A stretch of 64,000 nucleotides of DNA from CAIVAT01 sp037133475 (GTDB taxonomy: Bacteria; Bacteroidota; Bacteroidia; Bacteroidales; FEN-979). The stretch is from NCBI GenBank assembly GCA_037133475.1, contig JBAXOB010000003.1, forward strand, positions 62,001-126,000, written 5' to 3'. Made by a program: the position numbers and the translations under genes. Under the pieces are notes generated by a model, which was not told the DNA's origin, made no database searches, and was given only the letters and a program-made list of their open reading frames with translations. The first letter of the stretch is position 1, and the number at the start of each line of letters is the position of its first letter. Of this stretch, positions 34,137 through 42,971 are shown piece by piece.

Positions 34137-37100
34137 ATGAAAAAGTACCTCGCCAGACCAGCATTTTTAATTCTATTCTGCCTGACAGCCCTGCTGGCAA
34201 CCGCCCAGGTTCAGGTTACACCCTATGATGAATTGCCTGGTATTATGAGGAGTTACAAGCCTGCCTGGAGCCAGGATCTTCCCTCCTGGGCGCAGATGTT
34301 GTACCGCTTTCCGGTTAACTTTAATGAGGTCTGCCTCGCTTATGATGCTGACCGGACCCGGCATGGGGGTGAAGAGGATGCAATAGGAAGGTATTTCCAG
34401 ATGTGGCGCAGGGCCATTGGTCCGTGGGCGCATACCGACGGGACCATTGAATTACCCGATCCTGCCGTGTATTACGCAAGCCTTCGCAACTCCCAAGAAC
34501 ATGCGGGGCAGGGAGATGCACCATCCAACGTTTCCAGCTGGACCTTCCTGGGCCCGAAGGAGACCTTCTGGCTGAATGAAACGGGAACGCCCACGGCGCC
34601 CTCCTCCTGCCCATGGCAGGCCAATGTCTATTCCTTTGACGTTGCCGGCTCCGGAAACAACGTGATCTATTGCGGCACCGAAACGGGATATGTCAATAAA
34701 ACCGCCGACAAGGGGCTGACCTGGCAGCTTGTTGGTCAGAACTACCCTTTTGGGGGAGGCGTGACCGCCATTGCCATCGACCCGGCTGATTCTGATGTCG
34801 TTTATATTGCAGCAGGGAACCAGCTTCATAAAACCCTCAATGGGGGCATCACCTGGACCCCATTGTTGCCTGCATCAGCCCTGTTCTATGCCGACCGGCT
34901 TAAGATCGACCCGCTTGACCCGCAGAAACTGGTTGCTGCCTCGGCCACCGGCGTTTATGTCAGCGCCGACGGAGGAGCCACCTGGGCGAAGAAATGGACG
35001 GCAGCCGCCTATGACGTCGAGTTCAAACCAAACGACCATACACAGGTTTTTGCCCTGACCGAGGCCAACGGCAAATTCTCGGTAATCCAGTCGGCCGACG
35101 GGGGGCAGAGCTTCCAGGTGCAATCAACCTTCCCGAATAATATAACCCAAACCAGCGGGGGGCTCCTTGCCATGACCCCGGCCAGCCCGGATATGATGCT
35201 GGCGATCCTGCTGAGCGCCAATAATACTCCTTATCTCCTGAAGGGAACCCTTGCAGGCAGCGCCTGGAGCTGGGTATTGCAGGCGACCGGAGGAACAGGC
35301 GCCTTTCCCATGGATGACGGCCAGGGCTATTTCGACCTTGCCATGGAGATATCACCCGTGAACGCCAATACCATTCTTGTGGGAACCACAACCCTTTTCA
35401 GATCGGTTAACGGTGGCACCAGTTTTACGGCAATCGGGGGATACTCCGGTAATTTCAGCATACACCCCGATATCCAGGATATAAAAATGCTGGACAACGG
35501 AGATACATGGGTTTCGACCGACGGCGGCATGAACCTGACGACCGATAATTTCGCCAGCCAGGCAAACTATTTCGTCAGGGTGAACGGCCTGACAGGTTCC
35601 GACATGTGGGGCTTTGACCAGGGATGGAACGAAGACCTTGTGGTTGGCGGGCGGTATCATAACGGCAATACGGCCATTGCCTCGTTTTACCAGCCCAAGG
35701 CCCTGCGCATGGGAGGCGCCGAATCGCCCACAGGCTGGGTGTTGCAGGGAAAAAGCCGCCATGTGGCCTTCGACGACCTTGGCAACGGCTGGATTTTACC
35801 CAAAACAGCCGCAGGCGAACCCGAAGGAAGGTTTATCTTCAGCCAGTACCCGAATATGGATGAATACGGAGGAAGGAGAAGCAACCTGGTGCACCATCCC
35901 AACTATTGGGGAACGCTTTATGAAGGCAATGGTAACGGCTTCTGGAAAAGTACCGACATGGGGGTTACCTGGGATCTGCTGTATAATTTCCCGGCCAGGA
36001 TCCGCTACCTGCAGGTCAGTTATAAAAACCCGCAGGTGATCTATGCCGACATCGTGGGCGGGGGGCTGGTCAAAAGCATCGACGGAGGGGTGACCTGGGT
36101 GCAGAAACCGTCACTGACCAATCCTCCCTATGGGAACTCCAACTGGAAGGGCAAACTCTTCATTTCAATTTCGCCGTACGACGAAAATGTGGTCTATGCC
36201 TGCCTGCAGAACGGCACCTGGTCGGCCGACCTTGGCAAGGTCTTCCGCTCACCCGACGGGGGAGATACCTGGGAAGACTGGACCGGCACCCTTTCGGAGT
36301 ATATGAAATGCATGGTGATCCAGCCCGACTCCGCCCAGCACGACCTGTTATACCTGTTTACCAATGCAACCAGCGGCAAAACAGCCAGGGTGTTTTACCG
36401 GAGGACCGGAATGACCGACTGGGCATTGTTCAGCAACAATTACCCTGCTGGGATGGTGACCAATATGGCATTGCCTTTTTTTAAGGGGAACAGGCTCAGG
36501 GTCGGGGGCAACGGCGGCGTTTGGGAATCGCCCATGGCCGACACGTTGTTTCATCCCATCGTCAACCCCTGGACCGAAAACGCCCTGGTTACCTGCATGA
36601 CCGATACCATCGCCTTTGATGACCATTCGATCCTGGGTCATGCCGGGGCTTCCTGGCACTGGGCCATCAGCCCACCGCCGGTGTGGATGGAAAATCCTGC
36701 TATCCGGAACCCCCGCGTGGTGCTTGGCAATCCCGGCTCTTACGATGTGACCCTGACTGTGACAAAGAACGGCATGAGCTATTCAAAAACCATTGCGGCA
36801 ATGGTTACAGCCTCCACATGTCCGTCGGTTTACGACTGCAATAACCCTGCGGAAATTTCCAAGAACGGCTGGTCGCTCATCTATGTCGACAGCCAGGAGA
36901 CCAATTACCCGGGACTGGCGACCATGAGCTTCGACAACGACCCCTCCACCATCTGGCATACGCGTTGGAGCACCGGCAGCGATCCCTACCCGCATGAAAT
37001 CCAGGTAGGGCTTGGCGGCACATACAAAATCAGCAAATTCACCTATCTCACCCGGCAGGATGGCGAAAACGGCAGGATCCATGACTACCGGCTCTATATC

Positions 37101-37559
37101 AGCAAAGACACCCTGGATTGGGGTAACCCGGTAAAGACAGGACAATTTGTCAATACATCGGCGCCGCAAACGATCATTTTGGACACCGTAAGGTCGGGCT
37201 GCTATTTCCGGCTGGTGGCACTATCGGAGGTGAATGGCAACCCGTGGGCTTCGGCCGCCGAATTCAGCCTGACAGGCTGTGTTGACTGGCCTGCAGGAAC
37301 CGGGCCGGGAAAATTCAACGGCACCCTCACCGCCTTCCCGGTGCCTGCCGACGGATTCGTTCAGGTGTCGCTGCCTGCAGGTGATCATTTCCGATTTGAG
37401 GTCATCTCTGCACAGGGCGAGCTGATTGACCGGGGAACAATTGAAAAGGCAGAAAGTACTTGGAGCTTTAACCTGGCCGGCTGCAAGCCGGGGATCTATC
37501 TGATCCGCATGACGGACGATGCAGGGGTGAGTTATGTCGTAAAGGTTGTAAAGAGGTGA
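34137..37559 (+). CDS. large secreted Asp-box beta-propeller protein with discoidin-like and T9SS type A domains (1140 aa)
   Basis: The start is ATG 34137 (MKKYLARP), which begins a signal peptide ending ATAQ; the upstream in-frame ATG at 34074 overlaps the arginine deiminase gene. At least eight Asp-box-like motifs are visible (for example TLNGGITW, SADGGATW, SVNGGTSF, STDMGVTW, SIDGGVTW, SPDGGDTW), as in sortilin/VPS10 or sialidase-type propellers. Then comes a PKD-like segment (about 850-920). An F5/8 type C (discoidin)-like domain (about 925-1050) contains STIWHTRWS, HEIQVGLGG and FTYLTRQDG. A degenerate type A sorting domain closes the protein (FPVPADGFVQVSL to VVKVVKR). Probably cell-surface or released, binding glycan or polymer; activity is unknown. 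Confidence 0.87.
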   Translation: MKKYLARPAFLILFCLTALLATAQVQVTPYDELPGIMRSYKPAWSQDLPSWAQMLYRFPVNFNEVCLAYDADRTRHGGEEDAIGRYFQMWRRAIGPWAHTDGTIELPDPAVYYASLRNSQEHAGQGDAPSNVSSWTFLGPKETFWLNETGTPTAPSSCPWQANVYSFDVAGSGNNVIYCGTETGYVNKTADKGLTWQLVGQNYPFGGGVTAIAIDPADSDVVYIAAGNQLHKTLNGGITWTPLLPASALFYADRLKIDPLDPQKLVAASATGVYVSADGGATWAKKWTAAAYDVEFKPNDHTQVFALTEANGKFSVIQSADGGQSFQVQSTFPNNITQTSGGLLAMTPASPDMMLAILLSANNTPYLLKGTLAGSAWSWVLQATGGTGAFPMDDGQGYFDLAMEISPVNANTILVGTTTLFRSVNGGTSFTAIGGYSGNFSIHPDIQDIKMLDNGDTWVSTDGGMNLTTDNFASQANYFVRVNGLTGSDMWGFDQGWNEDLVVGGRYHNGNTAIASFYQPKALRMGGAESPTGWVLQGKSRHVAFDDLGNGWILPKTAAGEPEGRFIFSQYPNMDEYGGRRSNLVHHPNYWGTLYEGNGNGFWKSTDMGVTWDLLYNFPARIRYLQVSYKNPQVIYADIVGGGLVKSIDGGVTWVQKPSLTNPPYGNSNWKGKLFISISPYDENVVYACLQNGTWSADLGKVFRSPDGGDTWEDWTGTLSEYMKCMVIQPDSAQHDLLYLFTNATSGKTARVFYRRTGMTDWALFSNNYPAGMVTNMALPFFKGNRLRVGGNGGVWESPMADTLFHPIVNPWTENALVTCMTDTIAFDDHSILGHAGASWHWAISPPPVWMENPAIRNPRVVLGNPGSYDVTLTVTKNGMSYSKTIAAMVTASTCPSVYDCNNPAEISKNGWSLIYVDSQETNYPGLATMSFDNDPSTIWHTRWSTGSDPYPHEIQVGLGGTYKISKFTYLTRQDGENGRIHDYRLYISKDTLDWGNPVKTGQFVNTSAPQTIILDTVRSGCYFRLVALSEVNGNPWASAAEFSLTGCVDWPAGTGPGKFNGTLTAFPVPADGFVQVSLPAGDHFRFEVISAQGELIDRGTIEKAESTWSFNLAGCKPGIYLIRMTDDAGVSYVVKVVKR

Positions 37560-37656
37560 CAACCATGTTATTATCATAGCGACGGCAAACCTGTTGTTTT
37601 TTTTACTTTCTTTGTCAGCAACAAAGAACCTCCGCAAACGAAAAAATAAGATCAGT

Positions 37657-38043
37657 ATGAAAATTGCAAAAGCGATTTTACCTGTTTTTTTAGCCACCCT
37701 CTGGATCAGCCTTTCGGAATTTGCGAGGAATGAATTTTTTGTGAAATCATTCTGGACCGGCCATTACCAGGGGCTCGGCCTCACCTTTCCCTCGGCGCCG
37801 GTGAATGGCGCCATATGGGGTCTGTGGTCGATGCTGTTCGCGGTGGCGGTCTTTATCATCGCGAAAAAATTCACCCTGGTTCAAACCACCTTTCTCTCGT
37901 GGCTTGTCTCCTTTGTGATGATGTGGGTGGTCATTGGCAACCTCGGCGTACTGCCATTCGGAATGCTCTGGTATGCAGTTCCATTGAGTATCCTTGAATC
38001 GTTCGTGGCAGCGGTAATTGTGAAATATTTTCAGAAGGAATAG
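37657..38043 (+). CDS. hypothetical integral membrane protein (128 aa)
   Basis: The start at 37657 (MKIAKAILPVFLATLW) is preferred to an in-frame ATG at 37594, because the latter adds a basic, non-conserved-looking tail. Four hydrophobic spans are visible (about 5-22, 45-65, 70-92, 97-120). No recognised family. Upstream, TTCTTTGT and ACAAAGAA form an 8-bp inverted repeat (37608-37628) that might be an operator or a weak terminator of the preceding gene. A -7 box for the next gene begins five bases after its stop. Confidence 0.7.
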   Translation: MKIAKAILPVFLATLWISLSEFARNEFFVKSFWTGHYQGLGLTFPSAPVNGAIWGLWSMLFAVAVFIIAKKFTLVQTTFLSWLVSFVMMWVVIGNLGVLPFGMLWYAVPLSILESFVAAVIVKYFQKE

Positions 38044-38047
38044 GTTG

Positions 38048-38055
38048 TATTTTTG
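38048..38055 (+). promoter_or_regulatory. -7 promoter box for the Cys-cluster protein
   Basis: TATTTTTG, 59 bases before the ATG at 38115. Confidence 0.6.
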
Positions 38056-38114
38056 CAGAATACAGAATCTGATTATTTCATCAGACGAACATCGGAATCT
38101 TTCTGTTAAATCTT

Positions 38115-38627
38115 ATGCGTAATAGGAATATGCTGATAAAAGATCCTGAGAAAATTGAACGTATATCTGAACGGAATGAAGAAAAAAACCGGAAATTCCG
38201 TTCGTATTTGAAGATCAAGGATGATAAGGAAATTGATAGAGTCGTCAAACCAATTTTCAACAGGATCAGAGAGCAAATTGATTGCCTGGAATGCGGGAAT
38301 TGCTGCCGCAAAGCGGTCCAGGGACTGTCAAACGGGGATCTGCTTAAACTTGAAATGGAATTTGGACTTGCCCGGAGTGAGCTCCTTGAACAATATACGG
38401 TAAAAGATGAATTTAATGAATTGATCCTGAAGGGACCTCCCTGTGGATTCCAGGATGGGAATGTATGCCGCATTTATAGCAACAGGCCTAAGGATTGTAT
38501 ATCATTTCCCCATATTCATAAACCTGGATTCACCCCCAGGCTTTTCGGGGTTCTGGAATTTTCAAAGTATTGCCCGATTGTCTTTAATGTGCTGGAGGAA
38601 TTGAAAGCGGAACTTCATTTCAGGTAA
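38115..38627 (+). CDS. YkgJ-type cysteine-cluster (zinc/iron-binding) protein (170 aa)
   Basis: Cysteines in the YkgJ pattern: CLECGNCC near residue 56, then GPPCGF, NVCRIYSNRPKDC and a late KYCPIV. These are thought to bind a metal, either Zn or an Fe-S centre, but the family's role is not established. The N-terminus is highly charged (EKIERISERNEEKNRKF). No signal peptide, so cytosolic. A basic, coil-prone start and a single promoter suggest an independent gene. Confidence 0.82.
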   Translation: MRNRNMLIKDPEKIERISERNEEKNRKFRSYLKIKDDKEIDRVVKPIFNRIREQIDCLECGNCCRKAVQGLSNGDLLKLEMEFGLARSELLEQYTVKDEFNELILKGPPCGFQDGNVCRIYSNRPKDCISFPHIHKPGFTPRLFGVLEFSKYCPIVFNVLEELKAELHFR

Positions 38628-38682
38628 TCATGAGCCCCTTTTATGACGACGGTAAGGAGGTCAACCCTGACCGGATTAAAAG

Positions 38683-38769
38683 TTAACCACCATGACACAA
38701 AGAGGGCACAATGCTCGTTTTGAGTTTCATTGTGAACTTTGTGTAAATCATTGTGAACATTGTGGTTAA
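38683..38769. repeat. 87-bp imperfect palindrome
   Basis: TTAACCAC (38683-38690) pairs with GTGGTTAA (38762-38769). Inside, CACAAAG and CACAATG on the left arm have complements CTTTGTG and CATTGTG on the right. It lies between the Cys-cluster gene and the SDR gene in a gap of 263 bases with no other gene seen. It resembles the small dispersed intergenic palindromes of environmental bacteria. Confidence 0.75.
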
Positions 38770-38890
38770 TTTAAAAGTATTGTTTTGGAAACGGGATTTT
38801 TAAGAAAGATTGCAAAATATTATATAGACTTTAAGCTGTTGTATTTAAAAATGAACCATTGATTAAAAATTAACCCAAACAAATCATATC

Positions 38891-39697
38891 ATGTCTGAAA
38901 AAATAATCCTGATCACCGGCGCTTCCTCCGGTTTTGGAAAGAGCTGCGCTGAATATCTCACCGGAAAGGGCTATAAAGTTTATGGAACCAGCCGCAAACC
39001 TGCCGCAGGGGCAACTGCCTGGGAGATGATCCAGATGGACGTCAACGAGGACGACTCTGTCGCCAGGTGCATCCGGCGTATTCTCGAAAAGGAGGGCCGC
39101 ATCGATGTAGTGGTAAACAATGCCGGTTATGGCATTGCCGGTTCTGTTGAAGATACCTCGACAGCGGAGATGAAGGCCCAGTTTGAGACCAACTATTTCG
39201 GCATGTTCCGGGTTTGCCGCGAAGTGCTGCCGGCGATGCGGAAACAGAAATCGGGCCATATCATCAATGTAGGATCTATTGCGGGGTCCATCGGTGTCCC
39301 CTTCCAGGGAGCCTACAGCGCCTGCAAATCGGCGGTTCAGAACCTGACCGAAGTATTGCGCATGGAGGTCAAGCCTTACGGGATCAAGGTTGCGCTGATT
39401 GACCCGGGCGATTTCAAAACAGGGTTTACCGACAGCCGGATCAAAACCAAACAGTCGGTCACCAACCCTGAGTACACAGTCCGTTTTGAAAAGGCCCTGC
39501 AAACCATGGAACATGACGAGCGGAAAGGTTGCGACCCCTTACTACTGGCAAAACTGGTGGATAAGATCATCAACACCAGGTCGCCGCGGCTGCGGTACAT
39601 GGTTGGCCCCGCCATGGAGATATTTGCCGTTCACCTCCGTAAATTCCTGCCGTCAGGGGTATTTGAAGGCATCATCATGTCGACCTATAAGATCTGA
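38891..39697 (+). CDS. short-chain dehydrogenase/reductase (268 aa)
   Basis: Classical SDR, Rossmann fold, cytosolic. NAD(P)-binding TGASSGFGK (about 9-17), NNAGYG (about 78-83), the active-site Ser in NVGSIAG, and the catalytic YSACK tetrad (Y and K in YSACKSAVQ). The sequence resembles the group annotated as oxidoreductases or retinol-dehydrogenase-like enzymes of unknown substrate. It ends in a very strong terminator and stands alone. The spacing before the ATG is AT-rich, but no clean -7 box was found. Confidence 0.9.
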   Translation: MSEKIILITGASSGFGKSCAEYLTGKGYKVYGTSRKPAAGATAWEMIQMDVNEDDSVARCIRRILEKEGRIDVVVNNAGYGIAGSVEDTSTAEMKAQFETNYFGMFRVCREVLPAMRKQKSGHIINVGSIAGSIGVPFQGAYSACKSAVQNLTEVLRMEVKPYGIKVALIDPGDFKTGFTDSRIKTKQSVTNPEYTVRFEKALQTMEHDERKGCDPLLLAKLVDKIINTRSPRLRYMVGPAMEIFAVHLRKFLPSGVFEGIIMSTYKI

Positions 39698-39720
39698 TCC
39701 AGTTTCCGTTGCCTGTTATT

Positions 39721-39767
39721 CCTGCGATACAGCCTGACCGCGGCCAGGCTGTATCGCAGGATTTTTT
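39721..39767 (+). terminator. rho-independent terminator after the SDR gene
   Basis: Perfect 16-bp stem: CCTGCGATACAGCCTG (39721-39736) and CAGGCTGTATCGCAGG (39745-39760) with an 8-base loop, then A and six T. Confidence 0.95.
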
Positions 39768-39790
39768 CCGTTATTGCAAAGAAACCCATA

Positions 39791-41515
39791 ATGAAAAGAA
39801 TATTACCGTTCCCTTTTTTCAGCCTAGTCATGCTGTTGTTGCCATCCACCCCGTTTGCCTGTACCAACCTGATCGTCACCAGGGGCGCCAGCAGGGATCA
39901 TTCGGTGATGATCACCTATGCGGCCGATTCGCATACCCGTTACGGCGCCCTTGCGTTTTATCCTGCCGCGGATCACAAACCGGGTGAACTTTGTGAGCTC
40001 TACCATTATGAAAGCGGCAAATTCCTCGGAAGCATACCGGAGGTTGCCCATACCTATTCGGTGATCCAGTTTATGAACGAGCACCAGGTTGCCATCGGGG
40101 AGACCACCTTCGGGGGTTTGGATTCGCTGGGCAGTCAGCCGGGAGCCTTGCCCGACTATGGCTCCCTGATGAAAATCGGTTTGCAGCGGTCGCGATCCGC
40201 CCGGGAGATGATCAGGGTGATTTCGGAACTGGTTGAAAAATACGGCTATGCCTCAGGAGGTGAATCCTTTTCGATTTCCGATGCCAATGAGGCCTGGATC
40301 ATGGAGATCATCGGCAAGGGAAAGTATGAAAAGGGAGCCGTGTGGGTTGCAAGGCGCATCCCGGAGGGGTACATCTGCGGTCATGCCAACCAGGCAAGGA
40401 TCACCACCTTCCGGTTCCAGCAGGTCAACAACTTTGATGACAGCCTGCAAACCACCTATAATTCGCCCGATGTGATCACTTTCGCCAGGCAACATGGATT
40501 CTACAAGGGAATTGACGCCACCTTCAGCTTTTCAGATGTTTACAACCCAGTGAATTTCAGCGGGGCCCGTTTCTGCGATGCCAGGATCTGGTCGTTTTTC
40601 AGGAAGTTCAGCAAGGGAGTCCGCGACAACCATGATCTCACCGAATATGCGAAAGGAAACCTTTTCCGCCAGCCACAATTCGCCGATGAGAGCCCGAACC
40701 CGGATGGTTTTGTGACCAACCGCCTTCCTCTTTGGGTGAAGGCAGATTCTGCCATTACCCTGCAGCAGGTGATGGCTGCCATGCGCGACCACTTTGAAGG
40801 AACCCCGCTGGATATGAGATTTGATTTCGGGGCAGGCCCCTTTCACCTGCCTTATCGCTGGCGGCCGCTTGAATTCATGATCGACAGTCTTGAATATTTC
40901 AACGAAAGGGCCATTGCAACGCAACAAACCGGCTACAGCTTTGTGGCCCAGTCGAGGAGCTGGCTGCGCGACCCCCTCGGCGGGATCTACTGGTTTGGCG
41001 TGGATGATGCCGACGGCTGCGTGTATGCCCCCATCTACTGCGGTATCCGTGCTGTGCCGGCCAGCTATGCCGTTGGCAATGGCTCGATGGTCAGCTGGTC
41101 GGAAACTTCGGCCTTCTGGACCTTCAACCAGGTGAACAACTGGGCCTATACGCGCTATGAACTCATCCACTCTGAAATAGCGGCATACCAGCACGAGCTC
41201 GAGAGCCGGTTTATCAGGGAGACGGAGATCGTTGATACGAAGGTGCAGGCCCTGTATAGGGAAAACCCGTCGTTTGCAGGGGAGTACCTGACCGATTATT
41301 CCGTTTTTACCGGGGATGAACTGGTACGCAGGTGGCGGCGCTTTTACCAGTATCTTTTCATGAAATTCATGGATGGCAATGTAAAGCAGACCAGCGGATT
41401 TGACCTGCTTGAAAGCGGCAACGGCAAAGGTGTGCCGAAACGACCGGCCCAGCCGGGATACGGGAAGGAGTGGGAGCGGAAGATGGCATTGCCGGAGAAC
41501 AGGGTTTCAAAGTAG
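39791..41515 (+). CDS. C69-family dipeptidase, exported (574 aa)
   Basis: Ntn-hydrolase fold peptidase of the C69 (dipeptidase) family. A signal peptide (1-23) is followed directly by Cys24 (C-TNLIVTRGASRD); after cleavage this Cys becomes the N-terminal nucleophile. Other family features: AFYPAADH, the GETTFGG segment, and GGESFSISDANEAWIMEIIGKG. It probably acts in the periplasm or at the surface on short peptides. The final stretch (about 540-574) is polar and not conserved-looking. Together with the M28 peptidase downstream it fits extracellular protein degradation. Confidence 0.88.
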   Translation: MKRILPFPFFSLVMLLLPSTPFACTNLIVTRGASRDHSVMITYAADSHTRYGALAFYPAADHKPGELCELYHYESGKFLGSIPEVAHTYSVIQFMNEHQVAIGETTFGGLDSLGSQPGALPDYGSLMKIGLQRSRSAREMIRVISELVEKYGYASGGESFSISDANEAWIMEIIGKGKYEKGAVWVARRIPEGYICGHANQARITTFRFQQVNNFDDSLQTTYNSPDVITFARQHGFYKGIDATFSFSDVYNPVNFSGARFCDARIWSFFRKFSKGVRDNHDLTEYAKGNLFRQPQFADESPNPDGFVTNRLPLWVKADSAITLQQVMAAMRDHFEGTPLDMRFDFGAGPFHLPYRWRPLEFMIDSLEYFNERAIATQQTGYSFVAQSRSWLRDPLGGIYWFGVDDADGCVYAPIYCGIRAVPASYAVGNGSMVSWSETSAFWTFNQVNNWAYTRYELIHSEIAAYQHELESRFIRETEIVDTKVQALYRENPSFAGEYLTDYSVFTGDELVRRWRRFYQYLFMKFMDGNVKQTSGFDLLESGNGKGVPKRPAQPGYGKEWERKMALPENRVSK

Positions 41516-41549
41516 ATCGACGGAATCGATCGGTGTCACGAAATTTCGT

Positions 41550-41557
41550 TAAATTTG
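41550..41557 (+). promoter_or_regulatory. -7 promoter box for the MnmA-like gene
   Basis: TAAATTTG, 32 bases before the TTG chosen as start (41590). The upstream in-frame ATG at 41470 precedes this box and overlaps the dipeptidase gene. Confidence 0.65.
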
Positions 41558-41589
41558 CACATCTTTTATTATTTTTAATCATTCTAAAC

Positions 41590-42672
41590 TTGGTAAAAAA
41601 ATCAACGGTAATCGTAGGATTGAGCGGAGGGGTTGATTCGTCGGTGGCGGCATACCTACTGAAGGAGCAGGGCTATGATGTGATAGGCGTCACCATGGCC
41701 ATCTGGGACGGGCAGTATAAATCGACAGGCAACCATGCCTGTTATGGTTCCGATGAAGAGGAGGAGATTCATGGAGCGCGCGAAGTAGCCGGTAAGCTCA
41801 ATATTCCCTATCATGTGTTTAATTGTTCTGTAGAATATAAGCAGGCCGTTCTCGACTATTTCAAATCGGAATACCTGGCCGGCCGCACCCCCAACCCGTG
41901 CATCCAGTGCAACCAGCTGATCAAATTCGGGATGCTGCCTGCCATGGCGAAAAAAAGCGGCATCAGCTTCGACTTTTTCGCAACCGGCCATTATGCGGGC
42001 GTTGAATTTAGCGAAAAGTACCAGCGCTGGGTGCTGAAAAAGGCTGCCGACCTGAAGAAGGACCAGACCTATTTCATTCACCGCCTTTCGCAGGACCAGC
42101 TCAGGCAGGCGCTCCTGCCCATCGGCGGTTTCAATAAACCTGCCATCAAGGAGCTTGCCCGCAAGGTCGGGATCACCGTCGAGGACCTGGAAGAGAGCCA
42201 GGATTTCTACAGCGGCGATTACAAGGATCTGCTGGAAGTGGAGGAAAATCCCGGGAATATCGTCGATTCGAAGGGCAATATACTCGGTCACCACAAGGGT
42301 ATCTGGAACTACACCATCGGCCAGCGCAAGGGGCTTGGCATTGCCTATTCGGAGCCGCTCTACGTGATCGGTCTTGACAAGGAGGCCAATACGGTCACCG
42401 TGGGCATTCGCGAAGAGACCTATAAAGGCATCTTTATCGTTTCCGACCTGAACTGGATCGCCCTGGAGAAGCTGGAACACGCGATGGAATGCACGGCCAA
42501 GATCCGCTCGGCACAGAAGGAGCGCGAAGCCACCATCGAACCCATGGAAAACGGCCGGGTAAAAGTTACCTTTTTTCACCCCAACGACGCCATCACCCCG
42601 GGTCAGTCGGCCGTTTTTTACGACGACGACATCGTCCTCGGCGGCGGGATCATCCAGGAGGTATCCGGATAA
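41590..42672 (+). CDS. mnmA: tRNA-specific 2-thiouridylase MnmA, variant without the second catalytic Cys
   Basis: Uses ATP and sulfur relay to make 2-thiouridine at tRNA position 34. The start is TTG 41590 (then VKKSTVIVGLSGGVDSS): the -7 box at 41550-41557 excludes the ATG at 41470, and no ATG or GTG lies between. 360 residues. PP-loop SGGVDSS at about 12-18. The first cysteine motif reads PNPCIQCN (C104, C107), a CxxC instead of the usual NPDxxC. At the second site, where E. coli MnmA has STGICF, the sequence is ESQDFYSGD, with Tyr207 in place of the catalytic Cys. The C-terminal GQRKGLGIAYSEPLYV is normal. The stop is followed at once by a repeat array. Confidence 0.88.
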   Translation: MVKKSTVIVGLSGGVDSSVAAYLLKEQGYDVIGVTMAIWDGQYKSTGNHACYGSDEEEEIHGAREVAGKLNIPYHVFNCSVEYKQAVLDYFKSEYLAGRTPNPCIQCNQLIKFGMLPAMAKKSGISFDFFATGHYAGVEFSEKYQRWVLKKAADLKKDQTYFIHRLSQDQLRQALLPIGGFNKPAIKELARKVGITVEDLEESQDFYSGDYKDLLEVEENPGNIVDSKGNILGHHKGIWNYTIGQRKGLGIAYSEPLYVIGLDKEANTVTVGIREETYKGIFIVSDLNWIALEKLEHAMECTAKIRSAQKEREATIEPMENGRVKVTFFHPNDAITPGQSAVFYDDDIVLGGGIIQEVSG

Positions 42673-42679
42673 AAAAAAT

Positions 42680-42762
42680 GAATATTGAATATTGAATAAT
42701 GAATATCGAACATCGAACATCGAACATCGAATATTGAATAACAAATGATGAATAACGAATCC
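42680..42762. repeat. 7-bp tandem repeat array, GATATTC family in reverse orientation
   Basis: Twelve 7-bp units in register, from GAATATT, GAATAAT, GAATATC and three GAACATC to GAATAAC and GAATCC. It begins eight bases after the mnmA stop and is the reverse complement of the family seen at 7624-7686. Confidence 0.9.
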
Positions 42763-42805
42763 TTAACCGTTCTATATAGCCTGCTTCATTTTTCATCATT
42801 CATTT

Positions 42806-42953
42806 CATTGCCTGCATTGCCTGCATTGCTTGCATTGTCTGCATTGCCTGCATTCCTGCATTCCCGCATTCCCGCATTCCCGCATTACTGCATTACTGCA
42901 TTCCTGCATTCCCGCATTCCTGCATTCCTGCATTCCTGCATTCCTGCATTCCT
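42806..42953. repeat. short tandem repeat array, CATTCCTG family (array E)
   Basis: Leading 9-bp units (CATTGCCTG, CATTGCTTG, CATTGTCTG), then 8-bp CATTCCTG, CATTCCCG and CATTACTG units to 42953. Largest array in the window, between mnmA and the M28 peptidase gene; with the preceding 7-bp array it fills nearly the whole 299-base gap. Confidence 0.95.
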
Positions 42954-42971
42954 AATTAACAACCAAGTAAC

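Noticed and set aside
41656..42744. 362-residue minus-strand ORF opposite mnmA
   Set aside because: Antisense shadow of mnmA that begins in the 7-bp repeat array; no domain seen.
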